Shown in pieces: positions 25,463-34,374 of a stretch of DNA of 64,000 nt. The stretch comes from an uncultured Paracoccaceae bacterium (GTDB taxonomy: Bacteria; Pseudomonadota; Alphaproteobacteria; Rhodobacterales; Rhodobacteraceae). Numbering within the stretch: position 1 is the first letter of the stretch; each line of letters starts with the position of its first letter. The notes under the pieces were generated by a model. It searched no databases and was not told where the DNA came from. It was given only the letters and a program-made list of their open reading frames with translations. The stretch lies in assembly GCA_945952025.1 (NCBI GenBank), contig CAMFGW010000001.1, positions 113,492-177,491 on the forward strand. Direction: 5' to 3'. Position numbers and translations under genes: made by a program.

Positions 25463-25669
25463 GCGGACCGTGACCCGGCATTTCGTTTTCCTGCGGCCTG
25501 AGAATGTCTCGCACCTCGCGTTTTCCTGCGGGCTCGAACCGTGCCGTTACGCTGGTCAAACGCGGGCTCGAGCCGCGCGACGCTGGGCTCGGCGGGCCCC
25601 TTTTGATCTTCAAGACCGGCACCGGTCGGGCGTAAGCTCTGCCGGCAGGGTGATCGGAAGGGCAGAGGC

Positions 25670-26854
25670 ATGGCTGGCGTTACCGCGTTTGAAAAAAGAT
25701 TCGGCTTCCCGCGCGAGGCCGTGCACCTGGGCAACTGGCGCATGTCGCCCTTCAACCGCTGGTCTTTCCAGAACGTGCCCGAGATGGTGCCCAGCGCGAT
25801 CATCGCGCCCGATCCGAACGCCGGTGAAGCGCCCCCCGTCGATGCCGGCTGGCTTCTGGGGCGCACGGTGACGCTGTCACAGGGGGTGGAGGGGGTCGAG
25901 GCCTTCCTGCGGCGCTCGCATGCCGACGCGCTGTGCGTCCTTCGCGATGGCAAGGTCATCGGCGACTGGTCGGCGCCGTGGGTCCGGCACGGCGCGCCGC
26001 ACCTGGTCTTTTCGATCAGCAAGTCGCTGACCGCGATCCTGGCCGGGGTCCTTGAAGGCCAGGGGCTCTTTGATCCCGACGCCCCCGTAGTGCGCTACCT
26101 GCCGGAGGCCGAGGGGTCGGCCTATGGCACGGCCACCTGCCGCCATGTGCTCGACATGACCGTCAGCCTCGATTTCGACGAAGCCTATCTGGAACCCGAC
26201 AGCCTTTTCGCCCGCTACCGCCAGGCGATGGGGTGGAACCCCGGCGGCCGCGGCGAGACGCTCTTGCCCTTCCTTTCGGCGTTGCAGCCTTTGCCCGGTG
26301 AGCCGCATGGCCGGGTCTTCCGCTACCGCTCGCCCAACTCGGACGTGCTGGGGCTGCTGGTCGAGCGCGCCTCGGGCGAGCGGGTGCCGGACCTTCTGCG
26401 CGAGCGGCTGACCGGGCCCTTGGGGATGCGGGGGCCCGTCTCGATCACCGTCGATGGCGCGGGGGCGGCGCGGACGGCGGGCGGGGTGTCGATGGCGCCG
26501 CGCGATCTGGCCCGGGTGGGAGAGATGATGCGCAACGGCGGCGCCTTCGACGGCCGCCAGATCGTGCCGGCGGCGTGGGTCCATGACACGATCACCGCCG
26601 GCGACCGCCAGGCCTGGCTCCGCAGCGATTTCGTCACGCTCTTCGCCGAAGGGCGCTATCGCAACAAGTGGTATCAGACCGGCACGGGCTCGTTCTGCGC
26701 CATCGGCATCCATGGCCAGTGGCTGGTCGTCAATCCCGCCAGCCGGACCGTGATCGTCAAGATGGCCTCGCAGCCAGAGCCGATCGACGATCCGGTCGAC
26801 CAGGACAATATCGCCTTCTTCGATGCGGTGATCGCGGCGGCGGACGCCCGGTAA
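25670..26854 (+). CDS. Serine hydrolase of the beta-lactamase/class C (EstB-like) family
   Basis: 394 aa. The catalytic SxxK motif is at Ser115-Lys118 (HLVFSISKSLTAI), a Tyr-containing motif is in FRYRSPNSD, and a C-terminal TGTGSFCAIGIHGQW region corresponds to the third active-site strand. No signal peptide is visible, so a cytoplasmic esterase or amidase acting on small molecules is likelier than a penicillin-binding role. AGAGG precedes the ATG. It is convergent with the LysR gene, 3 bp apart, and its upstream region is the repeat-containing non-coding stretch. Confidence 0.85.
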   Translation: MAGVTAFEKRFGFPREAVHLGNWRMSPFNRWSFQNVPEMVPSAIIAPDPNAGEAPPVDAGWLLGRTVTLSQGVEGVEAFLRRSHADALCVLRDGKVIGDWSAPWVRHGAPHLVFSISKSLTAILAGVLEGQGLFDPDAPVVRYLPEAEGSAYGTATCRHVLDMTVSLDFDEAYLEPDSLFARYRQAMGWNPGGRGETLLPFLSALQPLPGEPHGRVFRYRSPNSDVLGLLVERASGERVPDLLRERLTGPLGMRGPVSITVDGAGAARTAGGVSMAPRDLARVGEMMRNGGAFDGRQIVPAAWVHDTITAGDRQAWLRSDFVTLFAEGRYRNKWYQTGTGSFCAIGIHGQWLVVNPASRTVIVKMASQPEPIDDPVDQDNIAFFDAVIAAADAR

Positions 26855-26857
26855 GGC

Positions 26858-27763
26858 TCAGGCCCCGACCGGCTCGAGCCCGATCCCGGCCGCCTGCCGG
26901 CGCGCGGCTACGGCGAAGCTGGTGCGGAACAGCGTGTTGACCGGGCTCGTCACCTTGCCCGCCCGCCAGATGAGGCCCACAGTGCGCAGGCAGGCCGGGT
27001 CGCCGAGCGCGCGCGCGGTCAGGCTTGGCGGCAGGTTCAGGGTCGCGAGTGCCGGCAGAAGCGTGACGCCGGTTCCGGCCGACACCATGGCGACGATCGA
27101 GGCGACGTTGCGGACCGTGACCCGCGCGCCTTTGGCCAGCGCCTCGAACCCCGGCGAGCGGAGCGACCGGCTCGCCTCGTTCAGGATCAGCCGTTCGCCT
27201 GCGAGGTCCGCCCAGTCCAGCAGGCCGGTCCCGGCGCCGAGCGCGCTGTCGCGGCGGCAGACCAGCCGGAAGGTGTCGCGGAAGATCGGCTCGCAGGCAA
27301 AGCCCGGCAGGTCGGCGGCAAGGCCCGCGATGCCCAGATCGACCTGACCGGTTTCGACCAGATGGCGGACGTCGGTGCTGTCGGTATCGACCAGGTCGAT
27401 GTCCAGGTCGGGCCGGTCGCGCAGGAAATCCTGCAGGAACTGCGGCAGAAGCATCGTCGCGACCGAGGGGACCGAGGCGATGCGCAACCGCCCGCTGCGG
27501 GCCGTGGCCTGCGCCTCGATCCGTTCCATGGCGCGGTCGTAGTCGCGCAGAAGGACCACCGACTGGTCGTAAAGGAAGCGCCCCATCTCGGTCAGGTGCG
27601 ACTTGCGGTCGGTTTCAAAGAGCGCCGTGCCGAGGCTGTCCTCGATCTGCTTCAGCGTCATCGAAAGCGCCGAAGGGGTGCGGTAGAGCTTTTCCGAGGC
27701 GTCCTTGATGTTGCCGTGGTCGGCGACCTCGACGAAGACGCGCAGGGCTTCGAGGCGCAGCAT
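26858..27763 (-). CDS. LysR-family transcriptional regulator
   Basis: 301 aa. It has an N-terminal LysR helix-turn-helix (LRLEALRVFVEVADHGNIKD, YRTPSALSMTLKQIEDSLGT) and a periplasmic-binding-protein-like effector domain. Two in-frame ATGs lie close together; the inner one at 27763 is chosen because GGAG stands 7 nt before it, whereas the outer ATG at 27775 has no ribosome-binding site. It is divergent from the Ldh2-type dehydrogenase gene, so it probably regulates the 27809-36577 operon with a pathway intermediate as co-inducer. Confidence 0.88.
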   Translation of the reverse strand: MLRLEALRVFVEVADHGNIKDASEKLYRTPSALSMTLKQIEDSLGTALFETDRKSHLTEMGRFLYDQSVVLLRDYDRAMERIEAQATARSGRLRIASVPSVATMLLPQFLQDFLRDRPDLDIDLVDTDSTDVRHLVETGQVDLGIAGLAADLPGFACEPIFRDTFRLVCRRDSALGAGTGLLDWADLAGERLILNEASRSLRSPGFEALAKGARVTVRNVASIVAMVSAGTGVTLLPALATLNLPPSLTARALGDPACLRTVGLIWRAGKVTSPVNTLFRTSFAVAARRQAAGIGLEPVGA

Positions 27764-27808
27764 GTTCAGCTCCATTGAAGTTTGACCAAGAAATACTGAG
27801 TTGCGCTG

Positions 27809-28852
27809 ATGCCGGCAATGGCGTCTCTGGCCCCGAACCCGATGGAGGCCGCTTTGGCAGAGATGACATTGGACGAGGTCGAGGCGCTGGCGGTCACGCG
27901 CTTGCAGGACGCCGGGGCGGTCGCCGCGCAGGCGGGGCCGGTGGCGCGCTCGATCCGGCTGGCGGAACGGGACGGGGTGCGGTCGCACGGGCTGATGTAT
28001 CTGCCGATCTATGCCGAGCATCTGACCTGCGGCAAGGTCGACGGCCGGGCGGTTCCGCACCTTTCGCAGCCACGGCCCGGCGCCGTGGTGGTCGACGCCG
28101 CCCATGGCTTCGCCCATCCCGCCATCGACCTTGGCCTGCCCGCGCTCATCGAAGCGGCGCGGGCGCAGGGGATCGCGGCGATGACGCTGCACCGTTCCTA
28201 CAATTGCGGCATTCTGGGCCATCACGCCGAACGGATCGCCGAAGCGGGGCTGATCGGCCTGTGCTTCACCCATGCGCCCGCCTCGATCGCGCCGGTCGGG
28301 GGCCGCGTGCCGGTCATCGGCACCAATCCGTTCGCGCTTGCCGTGCCGGACGGGGCGGGTGGTGTCCCGTTCGTCCTTGACCAGTCGGCAAGCGTCGTCG
28401 CGAAGTCCGAGGTCATCCTGCGCGGCCGCAAGGGCGAGGCCTTGCCCGAGGGCTGGGCGCTCGACCGCAAGGGGCGGCCGACCACGGACCCGGACGCGGC
28501 GCTGAGGGGCTCGATGCTGCCCTCGGGCGGCGCGAAGGGGTTCGGCGCGGGGCTGATGGTCGAGGTCCTGGCCTCGGCCCTGTCGGGCGCGGTGGCGAGC
28601 CGGGATGCGAGCCCGTTTTCAGGGCCTGACGGCGGGCCGCCTGCGACCGGCCAGTGCTTCATCGCCATCGACACGGCGGCCTTCGCCCCGGATTTTGCCA
28701 CCCGCATCCTTGCGCTTGCACAGGCGATCGAGGCGCAAGAGGGCGCGCGGTTGCCCGGTGCACGGCGCAAGGCCGCGCGGGCCCGGACGGCAACGGCTGG
28801 GGCCACGGTGGACGATGCCCTGGCAGGGCGGATCGGATTTCAGAAAAACTGA
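27809..28852 (+). CDS. Ldh2/MDH2-family NAD(P)-dependent dehydrogenase
   Basis: 347 aa. Hallmarks are RDGVRSHGLMYLPIYAEH, HGFAHPAIDLGL, RSYNCGILGHHAERIAEAGL, GTNPFALAVPD and the C-terminal LPSGGAKGFGAGLMVEVL. The family includes malate/sulfolactate dehydrogenases and cyclic imine reductases (DpkA). Family alignment would also allow a start at 27866 (MTLDEVEAL), which would leave more room for the divergent promoter. Context (betaine-type importer, aldehyde dehydrogenase) suggests oxidation of a hydroxy-acid or reduction of an imine. Confidence 0.85.
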   Translation: MPAMASLAPNPMEAALAEMTLDEVEALAVTRLQDAGAVAAQAGPVARSIRLAERDGVRSHGLMYLPIYAEHLTCGKVDGRAVPHLSQPRPGAVVVDAAHGFAHPAIDLGLPALIEAARAQGIAAMTLHRSYNCGILGHHAERIAEAGLIGLCFTHAPASIAPVGGRVPVIGTNPFALAVPDGAGGVPFVLDQSASVVAKSEVILRGRKGEALPEGWALDRKGRPTTDPDAALRGSMLPSGGAKGFGAGLMVEVLASALSGAVASRDASPFSGPDGGPPATGQCFIAIDTAAFAPDFATRILALAQAIEAQEGARLPGARRKAARARTATAGATVDDALAGRIGFQKN

Positions 28853-28958
28853 ACTCAATATAATTCGTTATCGTTTGATTGAAGTCTGTCACCGCGAAAT
28901 GCTGCGTTCCGATGGGTGGCGGGCCGATTCCCGAGCCCGCCGGGAGGAGAGGCAAATC

Positions 28959-29957
28959 ATGACACGGACAAAACGGATCGCCGCCCTGGGGCTGGTCGCG
29001 ATGATGGGTGCGCTGCCGGCGGCGGCGCAGGACTGCGGCACCGCCGGGACCGTCACCATCGCCGAGATGACATGGCTTTCGGCCGCGACGCTCGCCCATG
29101 TCACCCAGCGCATCCTGAAGGACGGCTACGGCTGCGACGCGCAGCTGGTGCCGGGCGACACGGTGCCGACCGCCTCGTCGATGCTGGCGCGCTCGCAGCC
29201 GACCATCGCGCCCGAGCTCTGGGTCTCGACCGTGCAGGCGGCCTGGGACCAGATGCAGGCCAAGGGCAACGTCTACAAGGCGTCCGACATCTTCGCCTCG
29301 GGCGGGCAGGACGGGTTCTGGGTGCCGGACTATGTGCTGGCGGAAAATCCCGGCCTGAAGTCGATCGAGGACCTGAAGGCCAACTGGAAGATCTTCGAAG
29401 ACAACCAGGCGCCCGGCAAGGGCCGGCTCTACAACGGCCCGCCCGGCTGGGCGAGCGAGGTCATCATCACCAACTATTACAAGGCCCTTGGCCTGTCGGA
29501 CACATTCGAGCTGTTCTCGCCGGGGTCGGGCGAAAACCTCAAGGCGTCGATCGCGCGGGCGGTGGCGCAGAAGAAGCCGTGGGTCGGCTATTATTGGGGT
29601 CCGTCGGACGTGGTGGGCAAGTATCACATGGTCCGGCTCGGCATGCCCGAAAGCGACAAGGCCACCTTCACCTGCCTGACCGACGCCAATTGCGCCGATC
29701 CGAAAGTGACCGGCTGGGCCGCGGGCGAGGTCGCGGTGGCGGTCGTGTCGACCCTGAAGGACGAGGCGCCGGCGGTGGCGGAGTTCCTGGGCAAGATGCA
29801 GGTCCCGAACCAAGAGATTTCGGACGTGCTGGCCTGGGGCGACGACAATGGCGCGACGCCCGAGGAAACGGCGGTCCATTTCCTGAAGGACTATCCGCAG
29901 CTCTGGACGCCCTGGGTTCCGGCCGAGGTCGCCGAAAAGGTCAAATCCGCGCTCTGA
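28959..29957 (+). CDS. Glycine-betaine/proline-type ABC substrate-binding protein (OpuAC/ProX-like)
   Basis: 332 aa, ATG 28959 with GGGAGGAGA upstream. The signal peptide ends about ALPAAAQDC. The mature sequence ([75 protein letters not shown]) belongs to the OpuAC family that binds quaternary ammonium and related solutes through an aromatic cage. Permease and ATPase genes follow, so this defines the pathway's import step. The exact ligand is unknown. Confidence 0.87.
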   Translation: MTRTKRIAALGLVAMMGALPAAAQDCGTAGTVTIAEMTWLSAATLAHVTQRILKDGYGCDAQLVPGDTVPTASSMLARSQPTIAPELWVSTVQAAWDQMQAKGNVYKASDIFASGGQDGFWVPDYVLAENPGLKSIEDLKANWKIFEDNQAPGKGRLYNGPPGWASEVIITNYYKALGLSDTFELFSPGSGENLKASIARAVAQKKPWVGYYWGPSDVVGKYHMVRLGMPESDKATFTCLTDANCADPKVTGWAAGEVAVAVVSTLKDEAPAVAEFLGKMQVPNQEISDVLAWGDDNGATPEETAVHFLKDYPQLWTPWVPAEVAEKVKSAL

Positions 29958-30009
29958 TCCCCTTCCCCGCCGCCCCACAAAGGCGGCGGGACTTGCCAAG
30001 GACCTGCCC

Positions 30010-30885
30010 ATGACATCCGGCTTCCCCGACCTTTGGGATACGCGCAGCTTCGGGCGGTCGCTCGATGCCGCCTTCAATGCCGTCGTGGCCAACTGGGGCC
30101 CGACGCTCGAGATGATCTTCATGCCGCTCCTGCGGTTGCTGACCGGGCTCGAGCGCGGGTTGCAGTTCCTGCCCTGGTGGGTCGTGGTGGGGATGTTCTG
30201 CGCTTTCACCTATGCCGTGTCCCGCCAGTGGCGGCCGGTCATCGCGGTCGCCGCCCTTCTGGTGACGCTCGGGCTGCTGGGGGTCTGGAACGATGCGATG
30301 GCGACGATTGCGCTGATGCTGGCGGCGACGCTGATTTCGGTCGCGCTCGGGATGCCCACCGGCATCGCCATGTCGCGGTCCGACCGGGTGCGCCGGGCCA
30401 TGCTGCCCGTCCTCGACATCATGCAGACGATGCCGATCTTCGTCTATCTGATCCCCTTCGTCATGCTCTTCGGACCCGGCAAGATCCCCGCGCTTCTCGC
30501 GACCATCGTCTTTGCCATTCCGCCCGTGATCCGGCTGACCGACCTCGGCATCCGCCAGGTCGATGCCGAAATCCTTGAAGCCTCGCGCTCGTTCGGCGCC
30601 TCGTCGCGCCAGCAGCTCTGGACGGTGCAGGTGCCACTGGCCATGCCGACGATCATGGCCGGGATCAACCAGACGACGATGATGGCGCTGTCGATGGTCG
30701 TCATCGCCTCGATGATCGGGGCGGGGGGCCTTGGCTACCAGGTCCTGCAGGGCATCCAGCGGCTTGAGGTCAGCCGCGGGTTGATCGCAGGGCTTGGCAT
30801 CGTCGTCCTGGCGATCACCTTCGACCGCATCGCCCAGTCCTATGGCCGCCGCGTGCAGGCCAACCTGCATCGGGAGAAGGCATGA
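30010..30885 (+). CDS. ABC transporter permease, ProW/OpuAB type
   Basis: 291 aa with about six or seven hydrophobic segments. The motif [20 protein letters not shown] and the EAA loop [20 protein letters not shown] are typical of ProW, as is [14 protein letters not shown] near the end. AAGGA precedes the ATG. It overlaps the ATPase gene by 4 bp. It forms the membrane channel of the betaine-type importer. Confidence 0.9.
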   Translation: MTSGFPDLWDTRSFGRSLDAAFNAVVANWGPTLEMIFMPLLRLLTGLERGLQFLPWWVVVGMFCAFTYAVSRQWRPVIAVAALLVTLGLLGVWNDAMATIALMLAATLISVALGMPTGIAMSRSDRVRRAMLPVLDIMQTMPIFVYLIPFVMLFGPGKIPALLATIVFAIPPVIRLTDLGIRQVDAEILEASRSFGASSRQQLWTVQVPLAMPTIMAGINQTTMMALSMVVIASMIGAGGLGYQVLQGIQRLEVSRGLIAGLGIVVLAITFDRIAQSYGRRVQANLHREKA

Positions 30886-31907
30886 TGGTCGGTCCGGTCA
30901 AGATCAGGGTCGAGGGTGTGTCCAAGGTCTTCGGGCGCGAGCCGAAAGCCGCTCTCGCCAAGGTGCGCGACGGCATGGACAAGGCGCAGCTCCTGGAAGG
31001 GACCGGCCATGTCCTTGGGCTTTACGAAATCACGCTCAACATCCGCGCGGGCGAGATCTTCGTCATCATGGGCCTGTCGGGGTGCGGCAAGTCCACCCTC
31101 ATCCGCCATTTCAACCGGCTGATCGAGCCGACGGACGGGCGCATCCTCTTTGACGGCGAGGATATCCTGACCTACGACACCGCCCGGCTTCAGGCCTTCC
31201 GGCGGCGCAAGGTGGCGATGGTGTTCCAGCGCTTTGCGCTTCTGCCCCACAAGACGGTGATCGAGAATGTGGCCTATGGCCTGACGCTCGACGGGGTCGA
31301 AAGGGCCAGCGCCATGGCGCGCGCGGCCGACCAGATCGCGCTCGTGGGCCTTGCAGGGTTCGAGGACAGCTATCCGGCCCAGCTTTCGGGCGGCATGCAG
31401 CAGCGCGTGGGGCTGGCGCGGGCGCTCGCGACGGACGCAGATGTCCTGCTGATGGACGAGGCCTTCTCGGCGCTCGACCCCCTGATCCGGCATGACATGC
31501 AGCTTCAGCTGAAGGACCTGCAGGGGCGGCTTGGCAAGACCATCGTTTTCATCACCCACGACCTCGACGAGGCTTTGCTTCTGGGCGACCATATCGCCAT
31601 CCTGAAGGACGGGACGCTCCGGCAATCGGGCACGGGGGCCGACATCCTGGCGCATCCCGCCGACGAGTATGTGGCGCGCTTCGTGCGCGACGTGAACCGG
31701 GGGCGCATCCTTCTGTGCGGCGCCTTCGCCGAAGCCGGGCTGATCCCGGCCGCCGACGCGCCGGTGATCCCGGCGGAAACGACGCTTGAGGCCGCCTTCG
31801 CGATCTTCGCGGGCGGCGCCCCGGCCGTGGCGATCCGCGGGCGGGACGGGACGATCACCGGCGGCCTGACGCCGCGTCGCGTCATGGAGGCGCTGGCAAG
31901 GGAATGA
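30882..31907 (+). CDS. ABC transporter ATP-binding protein, ProV/OpuAA type
   Basis: 341 aa. Residues from about 20 ([18 protein letters not shown]) to [20 protein letters not shown] show the ProV-specific N-terminal extension. It has Walker [10 protein letters not shown], signature [15 protein letters not shown], Walker [17 protein letters not shown], and [15 protein letters not shown]. After the ATPase core there is only about one CBS-like unit rather than a full pair, so osmotic gating typical of ProU may be absent, which fits a catabolic importer. Confidence 0.9.
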   Translation: MMVGPVKIRVEGVSKVFGREPKAALAKVRDGMDKAQLLEGTGHVLGLYEITLNIRAGEIFVIMGLSGCGKSTLIRHFNRLIEPTDGRILFDGEDILTYDTARLQAFRRRKVAMVFQRFALLPHKTVIENVAYGLTLDGVERASAMARAADQIALVGLAGFEDSYPAQLSGGMQQRVGLARALATDADVLLMDEAFSALDPLIRHDMQLQLKDLQGRLGKTIVFITHDLDEALLLGDHIAILKDGTLRQSGTGADILAHPADEYVARFVRDVNRGRILLCGAFAEAGLIPAADAPVIPAETTLEAAFAIFAGGAPAVAIRGRDGTITGGLTPRRVMEALARE

Positions 31908-33370
31908 CTGGAAGCGGAACGGACATGGAAACGCGGAACTATATCGGTGGCGAGTGGACGGCGGGCCGGGGCGAGGTTGCAAACATCAACCCCTCGGACC
32001 TGTCCGACGTGATCGGGCAGTTCGCCCAAGGCGACAGCGCCGATGTCGACCGCGCGGTGGCTGCGGCTGCCGAGGCGCAGCCGAAGTGGTGGGCGGCCGG
32101 CATCCAGAAGCGGCATGATGCGCTGATGGCGATCGGGACCGAGCTGATGGCGCGGTCGGCAGAGATCGGCGCGCTTCTGTCGCGCGAGGAAGGCAAGCCC
32201 TTGGCCGAGGGCAAGGGCGAGGTCTACCGCGCCGGCCAGTTCTTCACCTGGTTCGCCGCCGAAGCCCTGCGCAACCACGGCGATCAGGCCGAAAGCGTGC
32301 GCCCGGGGGTCGAGATCGAGGTGCGGCGCGAGCCGGTCGGCGTCGTGGCCATCGTCACGCCCTGGAACTTCCCCGTGGCGACGCCCGCCTGGAAGATCGC
32401 GCCGGCGCTCGCCTATGGCAATGCCGTCGTCTGGAAACCGGCGAACGTCACACCGGCCTCTGCCGTGGCACTGGCCGGGATCATTGCGCGGGCGGGCCTG
32501 CCGCCCGGCACCTTCAACATGGTCATGGGTCCGGGCCGCGCGGTCGGCGATGCCCTCGTCGGGCATGCGGATGTGGCGGCCGTCACCTTCACCGGCTCGG
32601 TCGAGGTCGGCCGGGGCATCGCCGCGCGTGTCCTGGGGAACCGCGCGAAGCTGCAGATGGAGATGGGGTCGAAGAACCCCATGGTCATCATGGATGACTG
32701 CGACCTGGACCTGGCCGTCGCCCATGCGGCGAACGCGGCCTTCGGGGGGACGGGTCAGAAATGCACCGCCGCCTCGCGCCTGATCGTCCACCGCAAGGTG
32801 CTCGACGCCTTCACCGAACGGCTGGTCAAGGCGGCCGAGGCGCTCAGCGTCGGTCATGCGCTGGCCGAGGGCACCCAGATCGGCCCCGTGGTCAGCGAGG
32901 GGCAGCTGGCCCAGAACCTGCAGTGGATCGGCCGGGGCCGGGCCGAAGGTGCCGCGCTTCTGACCGGGGGCGACCGGCTCGACCGGCCGACCGAGGGCTA
33001 TTTCATGGCGCCGACCGTCTTTGCCGGCACGAGGAACGACATGGCGATCAACCGCGAAGAGATGTTCGCGCCTATCACCTGCCTCATCCCCGCCGACAGC
33101 TATGCCGAGGCCTTGGCCATCGCCAACGACACGCCCTTCGGACTGACCGCCGGGATCATGACCGGCTCGCTCGCCCGCGCCGTGCACTTCCGCGCCAACA
33201 TGCGGGCGGGCTGCGTCATGGTGAACCTGCCGACCGCCGGGACCGACTACCACGTCCCCTTCGGCGGGCGCGGGCAATCTTCGTTCGGGCCGCGCGAACA
33301 GGGGCGCTATGCGGCCGAGTTCTTCACCACGGTCAAGACCAGCTACATGGCGGCGGGGGTGCCGCAATGA
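31904..33370 (+). CDS. Aldehyde dehydrogenase
   Basis: 488 aa, ATGA overlap with the ATPase gene; ATG 31925 (METRNYIGGEW) is a plausible alternative start. Catalytic residues are Asn155 (TPWNFPVA), Glu253 (QMEMGSKNP) and Cys287 (GTGQKCTAA). The sequence resembles the alpha-ketoglutaric/succinic semialdehyde dehydrogenase branch. In this operon it should oxidise an aldehyde produced from the imported amine or betaine. It could in principle also serve the hydroxyproline-like genes 27 kb away. Confidence 0.9.
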   Translation: MTGSGTDMETRNYIGGEWTAGRGEVANINPSDLSDVIGQFAQGDSADVDRAVAAAAEAQPKWWAAGIQKRHDALMAIGTELMARSAEIGALLSREEGKPLAEGKGEVYRAGQFFTWFAAEALRNHGDQAESVRPGVEIEVRREPVGVVAIVTPWNFPVATPAWKIAPALAYGNAVVWKPANVTPASAVALAGIIARAGLPPGTFNMVMGPGRAVGDALVGHADVAAVTFTGSVEVGRGIAARVLGNRAKLQMEMGSKNPMVIMDDCDLDLAVAHAANAAFGGTGQKCTAASRLIVHRKVLDAFTERLVKAAEALSVGHALAEGTQIGPVVSEGQLAQNLQWIGRGRAEGAALLTGGDRLDRPTEGYFMAPTVFAGTRNDMAINREEMFAPITCLIPADSYAEALAIANDTPFGLTAGIMTGSLARAVHFRANMRAGCVMVNLPTAGTDYHVPFGGRGQSSFGPREQGRYAAEFFTTVKTSYMAAGVPQ

Positions 33371-34374
33371 GCTTCCTGATCGACGGGCTGCAATATTCCA
33401 ACTGGTCCGAAGGGATCTTCCGCCAGCTGCGCGCAGGCGGCGTCGATGCGGTCCATGTGACGCTGGTCTATCACGAGACCTTCCGGGAAACGGTGACGCA
33501 GGTCGAACGCTGGAACCGCTGGTTCGAGCGCTGGCCCGACCTGATCTTCCAGGGCTTCACCGCAGACGACATCGCCACGGCCCGCGCCACCGGCCGCACG
33601 GCGATCTTCTTCGGCTCGCAGAACCCCAGCTGCATCGAGGATGACATCGGCCTTGTCGAGGTGCTGCACCGCCTCGGCCTGCGCTTCATGCAGCTGACCT
33701 ACAACAACCAGTCGCTTCTGGCGACCGGCTGCTATGAGGCCGAAGATACCGGCCTGACCCGCATGGGCCGCGAGGTGGTGACAGAGATGAACCGCGTCGG
33801 CATGGTCGTCGACATGAGCCATTCGGCCGAGAAATCGACGCTGGCCGCGATCGAACATTCAAGCCGCCCCATCGCCGTCACCCATGCCAATCCGGCCCGG
33901 TGGCATCAGGCCAGGCGCAACAAGTCCGACGCGGTGATCGGCGCCTTGGCCGAAACCGGCGGAATGCTTGGCTTTTCCCTTTACCCCCACCACCTGAAGG
34001 GCGGCAGCGCCTGCACGGTCGAGGACTTCTGCACCATGATCGCGCGCACGGCCGAACGGTTCGGGACCGACTTCCTCGGGATCGGCACCGACCTTTGCCA
34101 GGACCATCCCGACAGCGTGGTGGAATGGATGCGGACCGGCCGCTGGACCAAGCGCATCGACTATGGCGAGGGCAGCAAGGACGCGCCGGGCTTTCCGCCC
34201 ATGCCAAGCTGGTTCAAGGACAACCGCAACTTCGGCGCCATCGCCGCCGGCCTCCGGGCGGTCGGCCTGTCGGCCGATGAAGTCGGCGCGATCATGGGCG
34301 GCAACTGGGCGCGGTTCTTCGCCTCCTCGTTCGGCCCCGCCCGGCCCGCGCGCGGGCGGAACGCCGCAGAATGA
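33367..34374 (+). CDS. M19 (membrane dipeptidase) family protein with altered metal site
   Basis: 335 aa, coupled to the aldehyde dehydrogenase (ATGA). The fold is M19: VVDMSHSAEKSTLAAIEHS with His152, VTHANPARWHQARRN with His173, and LGIGTDL with Asp242. The N-terminal His-x-Asp pair (DGHND in relatives) is missing (DGLQYSNW), and the bridging Glu position reads Gln (FFGSQNPS). One of the two zinc sites is therefore probably lost, making ordinary dipeptide hydrolysis doubtful. It may cleave or isomerise another C-N bond in the pathway. Confidence 0.8.
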   Translation: MSFLIDGLQYSNWSEGIFRQLRAGGVDAVHVTLVYHETFRETVTQVERWNRWFERWPDLIFQGFTADDIATARATGRTAIFFGSQNPSCIEDDIGLVEVLHRLGLRFMQLTYNNQSLLATGCYEAEDTGLTRMGREVVTEMNRVGMVVDMSHSAEKSTLAAIEHSSRPIAVTHANPARWHQARRNKSDAVIGALAETGGMLGFSLYPHHLKGGSACTVEDFCTMIARTAERFGTDFLGIGTDLCQDHPDSVVEWMRTGRWTKRIDYGEGSKDAPGFPPMPSWFKDNRNFGAIAAGLRAVGLSADEVGAIMGGNWARFFASSFGPARPARGRNAAE

